Shown here piece after piece: positions 1 through 9,358 of a DNA stretch of 64,000 nucleotides; positions within the stretch are counted from its first letter, which is position 1; each line of letters begins with the position of its first letter. This stretch comes from Chroococcidiopsis sp. CCMEE 29 (GTDB taxonomy: Bacteria > Cyanobacteriota > Cyanobacteriia > Cyanobacteriales > Chroococcidiopsidaceae). Below the pieces are notes generated by a model. The model had not been told where the DNA came from. It worked only from the letters and a program-made list of their open reading frames with translations, and ran no database searches. The translations under genes were made by a program, and so were the position numbers. The DNA lies in NCBI RefSeq assembly GCF_023558375.1, contig NZ_CP083762.1, forward strand, positions 609,363 to 673,362, given 5' to 3'.

Positions 1-732
1 TTGCGCCGTGCAATCGAGCTTGGCGTAAACTTTATTGACACCGCAGAAGCTTACGGTCCTGGTTTTAACGAAGAATTAATTGCCTCGGCGCTGCATCCTT
101 ACCCACAGAACCTCGTGATTGCAACTAAAGGAGGCATTAACAAACCTGCACCCGATAACATTCAAGCAGATGGCAGACCAGAGAACTTACGACGTGGGTG
201 TGAAGCTAGTTTACAACGATTAAAGGTTGAGCAAATTGACTTATATCATCTACACCGCCCAGATCCAAAAGTGCCATTCACAGAATCAGTAGGAATGCTG
301 GCGACTTTAAGGCAAGAAGGAAAAATCCGTCATGTTGGTTTATCTAATGTGACCATCGAACAAATTGATGCGGCTCGACGAATTGTACCGATAGCGTCAG
401 TAGAGAATCGGTTAAGTATCGCAGAGCGTAGTGGAGAAGATGTACTGGATTACTGCACGAAACATTCAATTGCTTTCATTCCCTATGGGTCACTGGGAGC
501 ACACCCACTCAAACACGGTGCGCCGCTTGCAGAGGCAGAAGGAACACTTGCAGATATTGCGAAACAGCATGGTGTTAAACCAAATCAGATTGCCTTGGCA
601 TGGATGCTGCGTCGTGCACCGAACACCATTCTCATTCCAGGAACGACGACAACCGCCCATTTGGAAGAAAACATAGCTGCTGCCTCCATTCAGCTGACAG
701 TTGACCAAATAGAAGCACTTAATCAAATGTAG
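1..732 (+). CDS. aldo/keto reductase, 5' end outside window
   Basis: NAD(P)H-dependent oxidoreductase of the aldo/keto reductase superfamily, a TIM-barrel enzyme acting on carbonyl substrates. The visible 243 residues start inside the barrel: an early FIDTAEAYGPG segment carries the conserved Asp and catalytic Tyr, ATKGG the catalytic Lys, and DLYHLHRPD the conserved His strand. The C-terminal region IPGTTTTAHLEEN is the cofactor phosphate-binding part. Family members are about 280-330 residues, so the N-terminus lies upstream of the window and the TTG at base 1 is only the first codon seen. It reads toward the VOC and isomerase genes downstream, which suggests a small carbonyl/sugar metabolism cluster. 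Family assignment is firm; the substrate is unknown. Confidence 0.9.
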   Translation: MRRAIELGVNFIDTAEAYGPGFNEELIASALHPYPQNLVIATKGGINKPAPDNIQADGRPENLRRGCEASLQRLKVEQIDLYHLHRPDPKVPFTESVGMLATLRQEGKIRHVGLSNVTIEQIDAARRIVPIASVENRLSIAERSGEDVLDYCTKHSIAFIPYGSLGAHPLKHGAPLAEAEGTLADIAKQHGVKPNQIALAWMLRRAPNTILIPGTTTTAHLEENIAAASIQLTVDQIEALNQM

Positions 733-1103
733 ACAGCAATGCAGTATTACCTCAACGCCCTTAAGTACGTTGGTTAACATCTTTAAAAAGATAAAATCAT
801 GACAAACTCTGACTCTACTTGGGTGGCAAATACTGACGTTTCGCCACTTGCCACCATTACCGCCGATCATGTTTTCATTGGGGTTGATAATTACGATGTG
901 ATGAAGCGCTGGTATATCGAAAAATTGGACTTTACCGTTGATAAAGAATGGACGGTAGACGAATTACCAGGAATGAAACTTGCCTATCTCCGTAAGGGTG
1001 ACTTCCGGCTCGAATTAGTTGGTGACGACCAAGGACCCAGAACTCCTATTCCAGCTGGTTTCGTAGAGCATTTGAAGAGCAAAGGCTTTCAACATCTTGC
1101 TTT

Positions 1104-1111
1104 CCGAGTGG
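1104..1111. repeat. 8-bp target site duplication, left copy
   Basis: CCGAGTGG lies directly left of the IS1-type element, and the same octamer is at 2002-2009 on its right. An 8- or 9-bp duplication is normal for IS1-family transposition. Confidence 0.9.
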
Positions 1112-2001
1112 GGTAGTGTTTTAGATTTGTTAAATAAAGGTTTGAAAGAGGCAGATAAACTAAAATTTAATCAACAGATTAAAGAGAAAGTATGACTGTT
1201 TGGCTAGCCGTCCACTGCCCTCACTGCCAAAGTACAGATGTGAAAAAGCATGGGACATCATCAAATGGCAAACGACGTTATCGTTGCTTGAATTTGGATT
1301 GTCCGTATGCAACCTTTAGTCAAACCATCGATTACCCAGGTCGGAGACCAGAGGTCAAGCAACAGATTATTGAAATGACTTTGAATGGCAGTGGGGTGAG
1401 AGACATAGCTCGGGTGCTGCATGTGAGCACAGCTACAGTCATCCAAGAATTAAAAAAAAATCCCCAATTACAACGCGTCAATCAGGAGCTGTTGAGCCAG
1501 CTGCAACTCGACCAAGTGGAGGTAGTAGTCAAGCAGGCCCAAACAGTTGATGAACCTGGAGTAGAAGAATCTGAACTGGATGAGATGTGGAGCTACGTGG
1601 GGAAGAAGACAAATCCTCGATGGTTATGGCATGCGATTGACCGCAAGACAGGGAAAGTACTAGCTTATGTCTTTGGAGCGCGAAAAGATGAAGTTTTCCT
1701 TCAACTTAAGGCATTATTAGAACCGTTTGGAATCAAACGATATTGCACGGATGGATGGGGAGCATACGAACGGCATTTACCACTTGAGCTGCATGAGGTA
1801 GGGAAGCAAAAAACCCAGAGGATTGAACGCAAGCATTTGAGGCTGAGAACGAGAATTAAACGACTAATGCGCAAGACAATTTGCTTTTCCAAAACTGAGT
1901 TTATGCATGATTTGGTAATTGGGTTGTTTATCAATCGCTATGAATTTGGTCTACCAATTTAGCGTAAATTTAGCGCAAATTAACAAATCTAAAACACTAC
2001 C
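1112..2001 (+). mobile_element. IS1-family insertion sequence, 890 bp, apparently intact
   Basis: Terminal inverted repeats of about 21 bp start with GGTAGTGTTTTAGATTTGTT at the left and are mirrored exactly at the right end (1981-2001). The element contains one transposase gene and is flanked by 8-bp direct repeats. It sits in the VOC gene. Its ends closely resemble those of the 89-bp MITE at 2539 and of the degraded IS1 copy at 47235. Confidence 0.92.
1192..1962 (+). CDS. IS1-family transposase (single frame)
   Basis: 256-residue DDE transposase. The N-terminus is a zinc-ribbon (CPHCQSTDVKKHG, later RYRCLNLDC), followed by a helix-turn-helix region (SGVRDIARVLHVSTATVI). The catalytic part shows acidic residues in ELDEMWSYVG and YCTDGWGAYERH and the Glu in the IERKHLRLRTRIKRL signature. 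Unlike canonical IS1 it is encoded in one frame and needs no ribosomal frameshift. The ATG at 1192 lies 80 bp inside the left end, as expected. The copy looks functional and could act in trans on the related MITE at 2539. Confidence 0.9.
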   Translation: MTVWLAVHCPHCQSTDVKKHGTSSNGKRRYRCLNLDCPYATFSQTIDYPGRRPEVKQQIIEMTLNGSGVRDIARVLHVSTATVIQELKKNPQLQRVNQELLSQLQLDQVEVVVKQAQTVDEPGVEESELDEMWSYVGKKTNPRWLWHAIDRKTGKVLAYVFGARKDEVFLQLKALLEPFGIKRYCTDGWGAYERHLPLELHEVGKQKTQRIERKHLRLRTRIKRLMRKTICFSKTEFMHDLVIGLFINRYEFGLPI

Positions 2002-2203
2002 CCGAGTGGATAGCGTTGATGCAGTCATGGCAGAACTGACTAGACGCGGTATAGATGCATTCGTTCCTGCTGCAAGTTACGAAAATGTTGGACGGCGAGT
2101 TTCCTTCATTCAAGACCCTGAAGGAAACGTGATTGAGTTCGCGCAAGACCTAGAGTAAAAGATTTACCTAACCAAAAAGCAAGAGATTACCCTCACTCAA
2201 GAT

Positions 2204-3161
2204 ATGCCAGAAACAATCAGTCGAAATCGGCGTGGACACCATTTGAACTATGCCCCACACATTGGATTAACATCACCAGATGATGTGTTATTTGCACAAC
2301 ACGCTAGCAGTAACCCTATTGACCAAATCAAATTCATTGCCCAACAGGGTTTTGCTGGGATTGAAGATAACTTCCTCAAACTACGTCCCATCGAAATGCA
2401 GGAAAAAATGGGTCAAGAGCTGGAACGGCATGGAATGCAGATGGGCTGTTTTGTCAATAATCTAGTTCTCGACCGTCCAACTTTCGTCAGTAACTCAGAA
2501 GAAGCCCGTGAAGTGCTTTTGCAGCAATTGCGCGAAACGGTGGTGTTCTAGATATGTTGGTCAACCTTGTAAACCGAGTGACTTGACTAAACCCAGAAAC
2601 CATTAACACCAGATCTACAACACCACCCGCGAAACTATTGAAGTTGCCAAAAGAGTTAACGGCAAATACGTAACTACCCTATCCGGTCCACTCGACCCAC
2701 GTTTGGATAGGGACTACCAGACTACTAACATGATTGAAAATCTCAGGTATTGCGCTGAACTGGCGGAATCTGCGGGATTAATCCTTGGGCTGGAAATACT
2801 CACTAGTAAATGGTGGCCTGGAACGTTTTTGACGAAAATCCCACATGCATATCTGATTGCTAAAGCTGTCAACAGTTCAGCCGTTAAGCTCATCTTTGAT
2901 ACATTTCACGCCCAGATGGAAGGCGGCAACGTGATTGAAAACATTAATTTAGTTTGGGATGAGATTGCCTGTTTTCAAGTTGCAGACGTACCCGGACGCA
3001 CTGAACCAACCAGTGGTGAGATGAATTACAAAGTGATTTTGAAGCATATTTACGCTAAAGGTTATACCGGACTAGTTGAAATGGAACATTCTCTCTCGCA
3101 ACCAGGGGTCGAGGGCGAACAAGCCGTGCTGGAAATTTACGATCGTCTCGACAAGTTCTAG
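2204..3161 (+). pseudogene. hydroxypyruvate-isomerase-like TIM-barrel gene interrupted by a MITE
   Basis: Two coding pieces, 2204-2538 and 2636-3161, belong to one xylose-isomerase-like TIM-barrel protein resembling hydroxypyruvate isomerase. Excising 2539-2627 plus one copy of the octamer CGCGAAAC joins LRET directly to IEVAKRVNG in frame and yields about 286 residues, a normal family length. Diagnostic parts are GFAGIEDNFLKLRP near the N-terminus, LGLEILTSKWWPG with a metal-ligand Glu, LIFDTFHAQMEGGN, FQVADVPGRTEP, and the terminal GLVEMEHS. The MITE brings a TAG stop after VVF. In the family the enzyme interconverts hydroxypyruvate and tartronate semialdehyde or similar keto sugars; the substrate here is inferred only from family. 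Confidence 0.85.
2539..2627. mobile_element. 89-bp MITE with IS1-type ends
   Basis: The element begins GGTGGTGTTCTAGATATGTT and ends with a near-perfect inverted copy (rc GGTGGTGTTGTAGATCTGGT). The octamer CGCGAAAC flanks it at 2531-2538 and 2628-2635. It has no coding capacity. Its termini match those of the IS1-family element at 1112 in most of the first 20 positions, so it is probably a non-autonomous derivative mobilised by an IS1-type transposase. Confidence 0.88.
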
Positions 3162-3227
3162 AATGTTTGCCTGACTACTGTTGTTAGTTCATTTCAGCAG
3201 ATGAAGCAGTAATAAGGTTAAATACTG

Positions 3228-3854
3228 ATGAGCGAATCAATCAACGTTGAAGACCCACCTGTGACAATAGTCGCAGTACACAAGGTCAAGCCTGGAAAGG
3301 AAAAAGCTTTTGAACAAACCATGTCAGGTTTGCTCCAGGCAGCAATGAGTTTTGAAGGTCATCTAGGTGCAAACATTCTACGTCCTGACGATTCAGATGA
3401 CCCGCAGTACAGCATTATTTTCAAATTCAATCGGATGAGTAACCTGCGCCGTTGGGAGGAGTCCGAGGAGCGACAAGAATGGCTAGTTCGCCTGGCAAGG
3501 CTGACACAAGATTCGTCACCATTGCAAATTCTCACTGGTTTGGAGACATGGTTTACCCTACCACTCAAGCGAGCTATCGTCCCGCCGCCACGTTACAAGA
3601 TGGCTTTGATTACTTGGCTAGCAATCTTTCCACTCATTAGTGGAATTAACGCACTGTTCGGATCTTTCCTTAACCAGTTACCACCGCTATTTCGCAGCTT
3701 AGTTCTAACAGCAGTACTGGTTCCATTGATGACTTATGTAGTGATGCCAAGAATCACTCGGCTATTTGCACCTTGGCTGTACCCGTCCACCCCTAGACCT
3801 CCCAGGAAAGCAAGCAGACTTAATAGGAAACAGCGCCATAGAACCAAGTTGTAG
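3228..3854 (+). CDS. antibiotic-biosynthesis-monooxygenase-like domain protein with membrane tail
   Basis: 208 residues. Residues about 10-110 form an ABM (dimeric ferredoxin-like) domain: VTIVAVHKVKPGKEKAFEQTM opens the first strand and helix, FEGHLGANILRP and YSIIFKFNRM give the central strands, and WEESEERQEWL the last helix. About residues 125-180 contain two hydrophobic stretches (MALITWLAIFPLISGINALF and LVLTAVLVPLMTYVVM), so the protein is probably anchored in a membrane. The tail is basic. ABM-with-two-helices proteins are common in cyanobacteria and proteobacteria but lack a firm assigned reaction. It lies 66 bp after the isomerase gene on the same strand. ATG at 3228 was chosen because the domain starts right after it. 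Confidence 0.8.
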   Translation: MSESINVEDPPVTIVAVHKVKPGKEKAFEQTMSGLLQAAMSFEGHLGANILRPDDSDDPQYSIIFKFNRMSNLRRWEESEERQEWLVRLARLTQDSSPLQILTGLETWFTLPLKRAIVPPPRYKMALITWLAIFPLISGINALFGSFLNQLPPLFRSLVLTAVLVPLMTYVVMPRITRLFAPWLYPSTPRPPRKASRLNRKQRHRTKL

Positions 3855-4046
3855 TTCAGGAGGTGCAACAAAAGGGATTTCTCTCGCTGTTTGAAAAGTA
3901 CCGAATTTTCTTTGGGAGTTAGCACTTTACTGCTTTTACTACCTAAATCGTACTTGAAAGTCGCAGTAGGTTGTAGAATTATTCTCCACAAGTTCCGACT
4001 CTAGTAATTACCGGAACTTTTTCAGGTATTGTGGTAGGTAGTCAAA

Positions 4047-7046
4047 GTGCAGGCACAAGGGGTGGTTTTGAAAAGACATTGGGAAGTAGATGAGCTGATT
4101 GAGCATTGGACATTGCTCCCAAACGAAATAGCTTTATTGGGTAACAAAATTGGGGCGAATCGTTTGGGTTTTGCTGTCTTGCTCAAGTTTTTTCAATACG
4201 AAACCAAATTCCCTAGTTCTGCCCAAGTTGTACCTGCAACGGTGGTGGATTACATTGCCAAGCAAGTTGATGTCCCATCCGAGCAATATCTTGATTATGA
4301 CTGGAATGGACGCTCGATAAAGCGTCACCGTGGAGAAATTCGTAGCTTTTTGGGTATCCACAAAGCTTCGGTGAAAGATGCCAAACAGATGGTTGATTGG
4401 CTAATCAACTTCGTTTTGACTGCCGAAGCTGATTTAGAACACCTAAAAGTCATTGTTGAGCAGCGGTTTCTGCAATTAAAAGTTGAGCCCCCAACACCTG
4501 GCAGAGTTGAGCGCCTGATTAAATCTGCTCTTCGTACCTATGAAACCAACTTTTTTGAAACCACCCTGTCCAAGCTTCCTTCTAATTGTCGCGCCCAAAT
4601 AGCTGCTTTGCTGATTACCAACGACACGAGCGAGGAAGAAACCCAAACCTCAAGTGATCCAAGCGTTAAAGTATCCCTGTTTCACTATCTCAACTCCGAC
4701 CCCAGTCGGGCAAGTCTGGATAGCTTGCTTTCGGAAATCACCAAACTACAGCATCTACGCCAGATTGGCTTGCCTGATAACCTTTTCCAACAGGTTTCAC
4801 CGAAAGTTTTACACGCTTACAAAACTCGTGCTGCTACCGAACCCCCACGGGAATTGCGTTGGCATCCAGAACCAATTCGCTACACCCTGGTAGCGGCTTT
4901 TTGTTGGATTCGTGCCCAAGAAGTCATAGATAATTTAGTAGATTTACTCATGCAAATTGTGCATGGAATTGGCGTAAGGGCGGAACGCCGCGTAGATATC
5001 CAACTAATGCGGGACTTCAAAAAGGTAGGCGGCAAGCACAACTTACTTTACCGCATCGCCGATGCCAGTCTCGACCAACCAGAGGGAACAGTCAAAGAAG
5101 TTATTTATCCAGTGGTCAGCGAACAAATCCTCAAAGATTTGGTGAAGGAATTTAAAGCTAATGGTACTGCCTACCGTGAAAAAATTCACACGTTCGTTCG
5201 TTCTTCTTACAGCCGTCATTACCGACGCATAGTGCCAAAAATCCTTGAAGTGTTGGAGTTCCGCTCTAACAATGATGTCCACTGCCCAGTGATTCAGGCT
5301 TTAGAACTGTTAAAAAAGTACGCCGATAGTAAACAGCGGTACTACTCGCCAGAAGAGGAAGTGCCGATTGAAGGTGTACTCAAAAGCGGTTGGCGGGAGA
5401 TTCTCTTGGAGAAAGACCCAGATGGCAACGAACGCATCAATCGCATTAACTATGAAATCAGCGTTCTCCAAGCCCTTAGAGAGCGATTGCGCTGCAAAGA
5501 AATCTGGGTGGGGGGAGCCAATCGTTACCGCAATCCTGACGAGGACTTACCTGCTGATTTTGAACTGCAACGGTCAGCTTACTACCATGCCTTGAAACAG
5601 CCGTTATCAGTTGAAGAGTTCATCACGCCTTTAAAACAAGCGATGATGGCAGCTCTTACCACTTTCAATGACGGGCTACCTAAAAACCCATCGGTCAAAA
5701 TCTTGACCAAAAATAACGGCTGGATTTGTCTTTCCCCTTTAGACAAGCAACCAGAACCCGTGAATATCTTAAGGCTGAAAACTGAACTCATCCGCCGTTG
5801 GCCCATGACCAGCCTGCTGGACATCTTGAAAGAAGCTGACTTACGTGTTGGGTTTACAGAATGTTTCAAAAGTGTTGCATCGCGGGAAGCTTTAGACCAC
5901 GAAACCATACAAAAGCGGTTGCTATTGTGTTTGTACGGTTTGGGAACCAATACGGGACTGAAGCGGGTAGGTGATGGTACACCTGGTATTAACTTTTACG
6001 ACTTACGCTATATCAAGCGCCGTTTTATTAATAAAGGACAATTAAGGAACGCCGTTGCCAAGGTTGTGAATGCCATTTTCCGGATACGTTTACCCGAAAT
6101 CTGGGGGGAAGGGACAACAACGTGCGCCAGCGACTCTAAAAAGTTTGGGGCTTGGGACCAGAACCTGATGACGGAATGGCATATCCGTTACGGGGGACGG
6201 GGAATAATGATTTACTGGCACGTGGAGAAGAAATCCACCTGTATTTATTCCCAGTTGAAAACCTGCTCCTCCTCCGAAGTAGCCGCCATGATTGAGGGGG
6301 TACTGCGCCACGATACAGAAATGACGGTAAAAAAGAACTTTGTGGACAGTCATGGACAGAGTGAGGTGGCGTTTGCTTTTTGTCATTTGCTCGGTTTTCA
6401 GTTAATGCCCCGTCTCAAGGGGATTCATCGACAGAAACTGTACCGCCCAGAAACTGGCAACCCAAATGCTTATCCCCACTTACAACTGGTTTTGACTCGT
6501 CCCATTAACTGGGAGTTGATTCGCCAGCAATACGACCAAATGATTAAGTATGCGACGGCATTACGCTTGGGGACGGCAGAACCAGAAGCTATTTTGCGGC
6601 GTTTCACTCGTAACAATGTCAAACATCCTACCTATCAGGCATTAGGAGAACTGGGTAAAGTTTTGAAAACCATTTTCTTGTGCCAATATTTGCATTCTCT
6701 GGCACTGCGGCGTGAAATCCATGAAGGGCTGAATGTTGTGGAAAATTGGAATAGCGCTAACAGCTTTATTTTCTATGGTAAAAGCGGCGAAATTGCGACC
6801 AACCAGCACTCGGAGCAGGAAATAGCTATTTTATCCCTACACCTATTACAAATAAGCTTGGTATATATCAACACCTTAATGCTGCAACAGGTTCTTTCCG
6901 ACCCAGCTTGGTCTAAGAGACTGACTACCAATGACCAACGAGCGCTAACACCGTTGATTTACGGTCATGTCAATCCCTACGGCACGTTTCAGCTAGATCT
7001 GAATAAGCGATTAAAAATTGAGCGCAAATTGGAGGTGGTTGGATGA
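4047..7046 (+). CDS. tnpA: Tn3-family transposase
   Basis: 999 residues, full length for Tn3-type TnpA. The N-terminal DNA-binding half starts [20 protein letters not shown]. The C-terminal DDE domain shows an Asp in [12 protein letters not shown] (about residue 695), an Asp in [14 protein letters not shown] (about 766) and a Glu in [16 protein letters not shown] (about 897), all in expected context. It cuts and joins transposon ends during replicative transposition. Start is GTG at 4047. The gene overlaps the downstream recombinase by an ATGA, so the two are translationally coupled. No matching terminal inverted repeat pair could be found by eye; a possible left end starts near 3874 (GGGATTTCTCTCGC), but no right partner was seen, so the element may be truncated on the right. 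Confidence 0.93.
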   Translation: MQAQGVVLKRHWEVDELIEHWTLLPNEIALLGNKIGANRLGFAVLLKFFQYETKFPSSAQVVPATVVDYIAKQVDVPSEQYLDYDWNGRSIKRHRGEIRSFLGIHKASVKDAKQMVDWLINFVLTAEADLEHLKVIVEQRFLQLKVEPPTPGRVERLIKSALRTYETNFFETTLSKLPSNCRAQIAALLITNDTSEEETQTSSDPSVKVSLFHYLNSDPSRASLDSLLSEITKLQHLRQIGLPDNLFQQVSPKVLHAYKTRAATEPPRELRWHPEPIRYTLVAAFCWIRAQEVIDNLVDLLMQIVHGIGVRAERRVDIQLMRDFKKVGGKHNLLYRIADASLDQPEGTVKEVIYPVVSEQILKDLVKEFKANGTAYREKIHTFVRSSYSRHYRRIVPKILEVLEFRSNNDVHCPVIQALELLKKYADSKQRYYSPEEEVPIEGVLKSGWREILLEKDPDGNERINRINYEISVLQALRERLRCKEIWVGGANRYRNPDEDLPADFELQRSAYYHALKQPLSVEEFITPLKQAMMAALTTFNDGLPKNPSVKILTKNNGWICLSPLDKQPEPVNILRLKTELIRRWPMTSLLDILKEADLRVGFTECFKSVASREALDHETIQKRLLLCLYGLGTNTGLKRVGDGTPGINFYDLRYIKRRFINKGQLRNAVAKVVNAIFRIRLPEIWGEGTTTCASDSKKFGAWDQNLMTEWHIRYGGRGIMIYWHVEKKSTCIYSQLKTCSSSEVAAMIEGVLRHDTEMTVKKNFVDSHGQSEVAFAFCHLLGFQLMPRLKGIHRQKLYRPETGNPNAYPHLQLVLTRPINWELIRQQYDQMIKYATALRLGTAEPEAILRRFTRNNVKHPTYQALGELGKVLKTIFLCQYLHSLALRREIHEGLNVVENWNSANSFIFYGKSGEIATNQHSEQEIAILSLHLLQISLVYINTLMLQQVLSDPAWSKRLTTNDQRALTPLIYGHVNPYGTFQLDLNKRLKIERKLEVVG

Positions 7047-7750
7047 ATTTTCAACGTACACCAGCCAAGAAGAAAGCCAAAGAGCTGACGAAATATCTGC
7101 GTAGCGAAAGACCAGATTATCAGTATTTAAAAACTCTTTTTAAATACTTGCGCCAAGAATTAGAGGTGGAAGTATCTTCCTCAGTTAAAAAATTACCATA
7201 CGTACCAACCGAAGAGGAAATTCGACGCTACTACGAAGCAGTTTGGAAAACTCGGAATGTGCAGGACATGGTGATTATCAAAACCCTATTGTATACGGGA
7301 GTGCGAGTCAGCGAATTGGTAAATATGCGCCTGGATGATGTAGATTTTGAGCGCTGCCAGATTCGGATTAATTCAGGCAAGGGAGGTAAAGATAGAATTG
7401 TTCCGTTCCCAGTTCTTTTTAAAGAAGTTTTGGCGATGCATGTTGACCGGATGCATCAACAACAAGCCACCTACCTGTTTGAGTCGTCCTGGAAACGCAA
7501 GTATAGCGACCGAGGAATCAGGAAGATTCTGGCGAAGTATGCAGAAGAGGCGGGACTAAGTAAGCCTATTTCACCCCATCAATTCCGTCACTTTCTGCTG
7601 ACTTGGTTGAAAAAACAAGGGATTGATGATGCCTTAATTCAACCATATTCCGGGCATTCTTCTCGGCAGTCCTTGGAAGTGTATTCAAGGTTGAGTATTG
7701 GGGAAGCTCAAGAAATTTATGACAAGGTTATGGTGAAATTCCCTGTTTGA
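7043..7750 (+). CDS. tyrosine recombinase (Tn3-associated resolvase-type integrase)
   Basis: 235-residue XerC/D-like recombinase. The catalytic set is visible: Arg88 in TGVRVSEL, Lys in GKGGKDR (113-116), His179 and Arg182 in HQFRHFLL, His205 in SGHSS and the nucleophile Tyr214 in LEVYSRL. Its ATG overlaps the tnpA stop. Tn3-family elements need a site-specific recombinase to resolve cointegrates; most use serine resolvases, while TnpI-type elements use a tyrosine recombinase, and the coupling here suggests that role. The residues before the second His read IQPYSGH rather than the commoner LLGH, but the catalytic residues are intact. Confidence 0.88.
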   Translation: MNFQRTPAKKKAKELTKYLRSERPDYQYLKTLFKYLRQELEVEVSSSVKKLPYVPTEEEIRRYYEAVWKTRNVQDMVIIKTLLYTGVRVSELVNMRLDDVDFERCQIRINSGKGGKDRIVPFPVLFKEVLAMHVDRMHQQQATYLFESSWKRKYSDRGIRKILAKYAEEAGLSKPISPHQFRHFLLTWLKKQGIDDALIQPYSGHSSRQSLEVYSRLSIGEAQEIYDKVMVKFPV

Positions 7751-7788
7751 CAGGGGTTCAGAGACGTTGGCACTTCGTGACAGCTTCT

Positions 7789-7917
7789 CTAGCATTGGGC
7801 CTTTTTCGCAGTCAATCCAGTGCCGCAGTAAGGACACGCCAAAAGTGTCTTGCCGCTTGGCACATCCTCAATGGTAACCAGCATGTTATCCACGTCGAGC
7901 CCGTAGCGCAGCCACAT
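7789..7917 (-). pseudogene. CoiA-like zinc-ribbon fragment
   Basis: A 42-codon minus-strand remnant starting ATG at 7917. It reads MWLRYGLDVDNM, then ACPYCGTGLTAKK, after which it stops. The pattern of a two-Cys ribbon followed by AKKG is typical of the N-terminal part of competence CoiA-like proteins, which continue into a nuclease-like domain. The rest of the gene is missing, probably lost at the right boundary of the Tn3-type element. The assignment rests on a short motif. Confidence 0.4.
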
Positions 7918-8328
7918 ATAATGTCCTTTGCTCCAGAGGATTGAGTGCGATCGCTCAATTATTACTCAGTTAAAATTTGAAAATTCGTTCTTGCCACTGT
8001 TGGGGTGACAATCCCCAAAGCGTCACTTGGAGCAAGGAATACTTTGGTAGAAGCTGTAGACTTCAGGCTGTGTGAGGAGCGATATTACAACAGCTCTTGG
8101 GGTCGAAACACGGCAAGACTCCCAAGAGCTGTTTCCATGTTGATACTGCTGCCACTGGGGCGTATCTATTTGTTAGGGGAGTACATGAGTTTCTTCTGCA
8201 TCTTGATATGAGGCACACCAGTCATGGAGAAACTGTCAGAACTGGCTACTCATGTTGAGGGGAGAACCCAACTCTTGATATCCTGGCTACTGACCCCAAA
8301 GACCAATCGCTCCAGAGTTCCATGAACT
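7918..8328. other. intergenic mosaic between Tn3 element and IS fragments
   Basis: No convincing gene. It holds a perfect 12-bp inverted repeat, ACAGCTCTTGGG at 8090-8101 and CCCAAGAGCTGT at 8121-8132, possibly a hairpin of a lost IS end. A stretch at about 8223-8325 recurs in inverse orientation at about 62812-62911. Confidence 0.5.
8223..8325 (+). repeat. about 100-bp segment repeated in inverse orientation at 62.8 kb
   Basis: The stretch from CATGGAGAAACTGTCAGAAC to GCTCCAGAGTTCCATGAAC is the reverse complement of about 62812-62911. In the distant copy it lies directly upstream of an IS6-type transposase start, and its last bases (ATGAACTG) include that start codon. Here it abuts the MITE at 8329. 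It is probably IS6-associated leader sequence. Confidence 0.75.
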
Positions 8329-8430
8329 GGGTTGTGTTGCAAAAATTCTTCCAAACGCTATGTATAGGGCTGTATTACCTATACTTCAACCCTATATCTA
8401 GTGCTTCTCAAATTTTTTGCAACACAACCC
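8329..8430. mobile_element. about 100-bp MITE with IS6-type ends
   Basis: The left end GGGTTGTGTTGCAAAAATT and the right end (rc GGGTTGTGTTGCAAAAAATT) form an inverted repeat of about 19 bp. The interior is AT-rich with no reading frame. The GGTTnTGTTGCAAA motif is characteristic of IS6-family termini. The right side joins an IS110 gene fragment and the left side the repeated 100-bp segment. No target duplication is visible. Confidence 0.7.
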
Positions 8431-8937
8431 ATTGCCTTGCGGTTTATGACGTATATGTTTAGATGGAGGCAATGGAGACTCTACCAGATCCACTTGGTCG
8501 TCAAAATACCATAAACACTGCTCGATTTGGCGGTCGCAGGCTGTAATCTGGGTTTGATAGATATCATACAGGTGTAATTCCTGCTGTAAGACAAAGATAT
8601 GCTCACTGCGATAATCACCTTCAAGTGCTCGAGCAATTTCTGCGGTTGTGCGCTGGCTACGGTGATGCCGTAAGGCGGCTAGCACTTGAGGATTGCGTTC
8701 TCCAGCAACAATCGCTCGGATAATTGCCATCCCAGTTGTGCCTGTAATGTCACTCACAACTTGATGCAATTGTACGTTCATTTGTGTCAATGCCTTTTGC
8801 ATTCGTTGAACGTGAATACAGGCACTCCTGATTAAGGTATCCCGTTGCCGAATATAGCTGCGCAGCACACAAACCTCATCGGCCGGACGAAATGGGGTGC
8901 GGTCAAAAGTAGTTGGTAGGGGTGGGATCTGAAACAA
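8431..8937 (-). pseudogene. IS110-family transposase, internal fragment
   Basis: About 165 codons from the middle of an IS110/IS116/IS902-type transposase. Recognisable parts are TPFRPADEVCVLRSYIRQRD, MQKALTQMNVQLHQVVSDITG, GMAIIRAIVAGERNP and PPSKHIRHKPQGN. The N-terminal RuvC-like DEDD region and the C-terminal transposase_20 region are both absent. The 3' end is cut at the IS6-type MITE, where the frame runs on into MITE sequence. It is a non-functional relic. Confidence 0.85.
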
Positions 8938-9358
8938 TGCAAGATTATGTGGTCAAACTTTGTTTTTGTCTAGAATGACAGTGTGCACTGTAGCAGGAAG
9001 TAGGCAATGTCGAGTTTGGGTGAAACTACAACTTCGGGTCGCACTTCACTAACGGCATCGGTTACTAAATAGTCAGCCTAAAATAATTACTACAGGACAG
9101 CCGAGCTTTAAGCGCGTTCCGATAGAGATCTCCTCCACATATGGACTGGTAATTATTTTGGTCAAACTGCTTACTCGTACCCAAAACCTATCAGCAGGTA
9201 CCGGAATTTCCATCTGTTTTTGCAACCAGTTGCGTTGTAGAAAATTGGACTCGTCGCTCAGTAAGATTACTTTCAAAGGGAATTTATGGTACACAAATCT
9301 CGGTTTTGTCAGTATATTTGTCAAAGGATGAAGATTACTGTATTCATGCAAAAGTGAA
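8938..9358. other. region without a clear gene
   Basis: It contains a short frame MSSLGETTTSGRTSLTASVTK at 9007-9072 (+), too small to assign. On the minus strand a frame closing at 9073 has protein-like sequence (LPLKVILLSDESNF-type composition, VRVSSLTKIITSPYVEE), but its start would overlap the next gene, and no family is recognised. It could be a gene remnant. Confidence 0.35.

Larger units (their letters stand above)
799..2158 (+). pseudogene. VOC-fold (glyoxalase/dioxygenase superfamily) gene interrupted by IS1-type element
   Basis: The gene is in two pieces, 799-1111 and 2010-2158, separated by an IS1-family element. Removing 1112-2001 and one copy of the 8-bp duplication CCGAGTGG rejoins HLAFRV to DSVDAV in frame, giving a protein of about 153 residues, the usual length for single-module VOC proteins. 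Family features are the N-terminal DHVFIGVDNYD segment, FRLELVGD in the middle, and the C-terminal FIQDPEGNVIEFAQ signature. VOC proteins bind a divalent metal and include glyoxalase I, extradiol dioxygenases and resistance proteins; the actual reaction is not known here. The insertion truncates the product just before the second half-module, so it is probably inactive in this strain. Confidence 0.88.

Noticed and set aside
3874..3920. Possible Tn3 left terminal repeat (GGGATTTCTCTCGC)
   Set aside because: No inverted partner was found downstream of 7750, so it is mentioned only as a candidate.
7747..7944. Plus-strand 65-codon frame after the recombinase
   Set aside because: The minus strand of the same DNA has the more protein-like CPYCGTGLTAKK sequence; the plus frame shows no features.
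8005..8211. Plus-strand frame of 68 codons
   Set aside because: It lies across a 12-bp inverted repeat in mosaic sequence and resembles no protein; thought at first to be a TnpB end, but the zinc-ribbon is missing.
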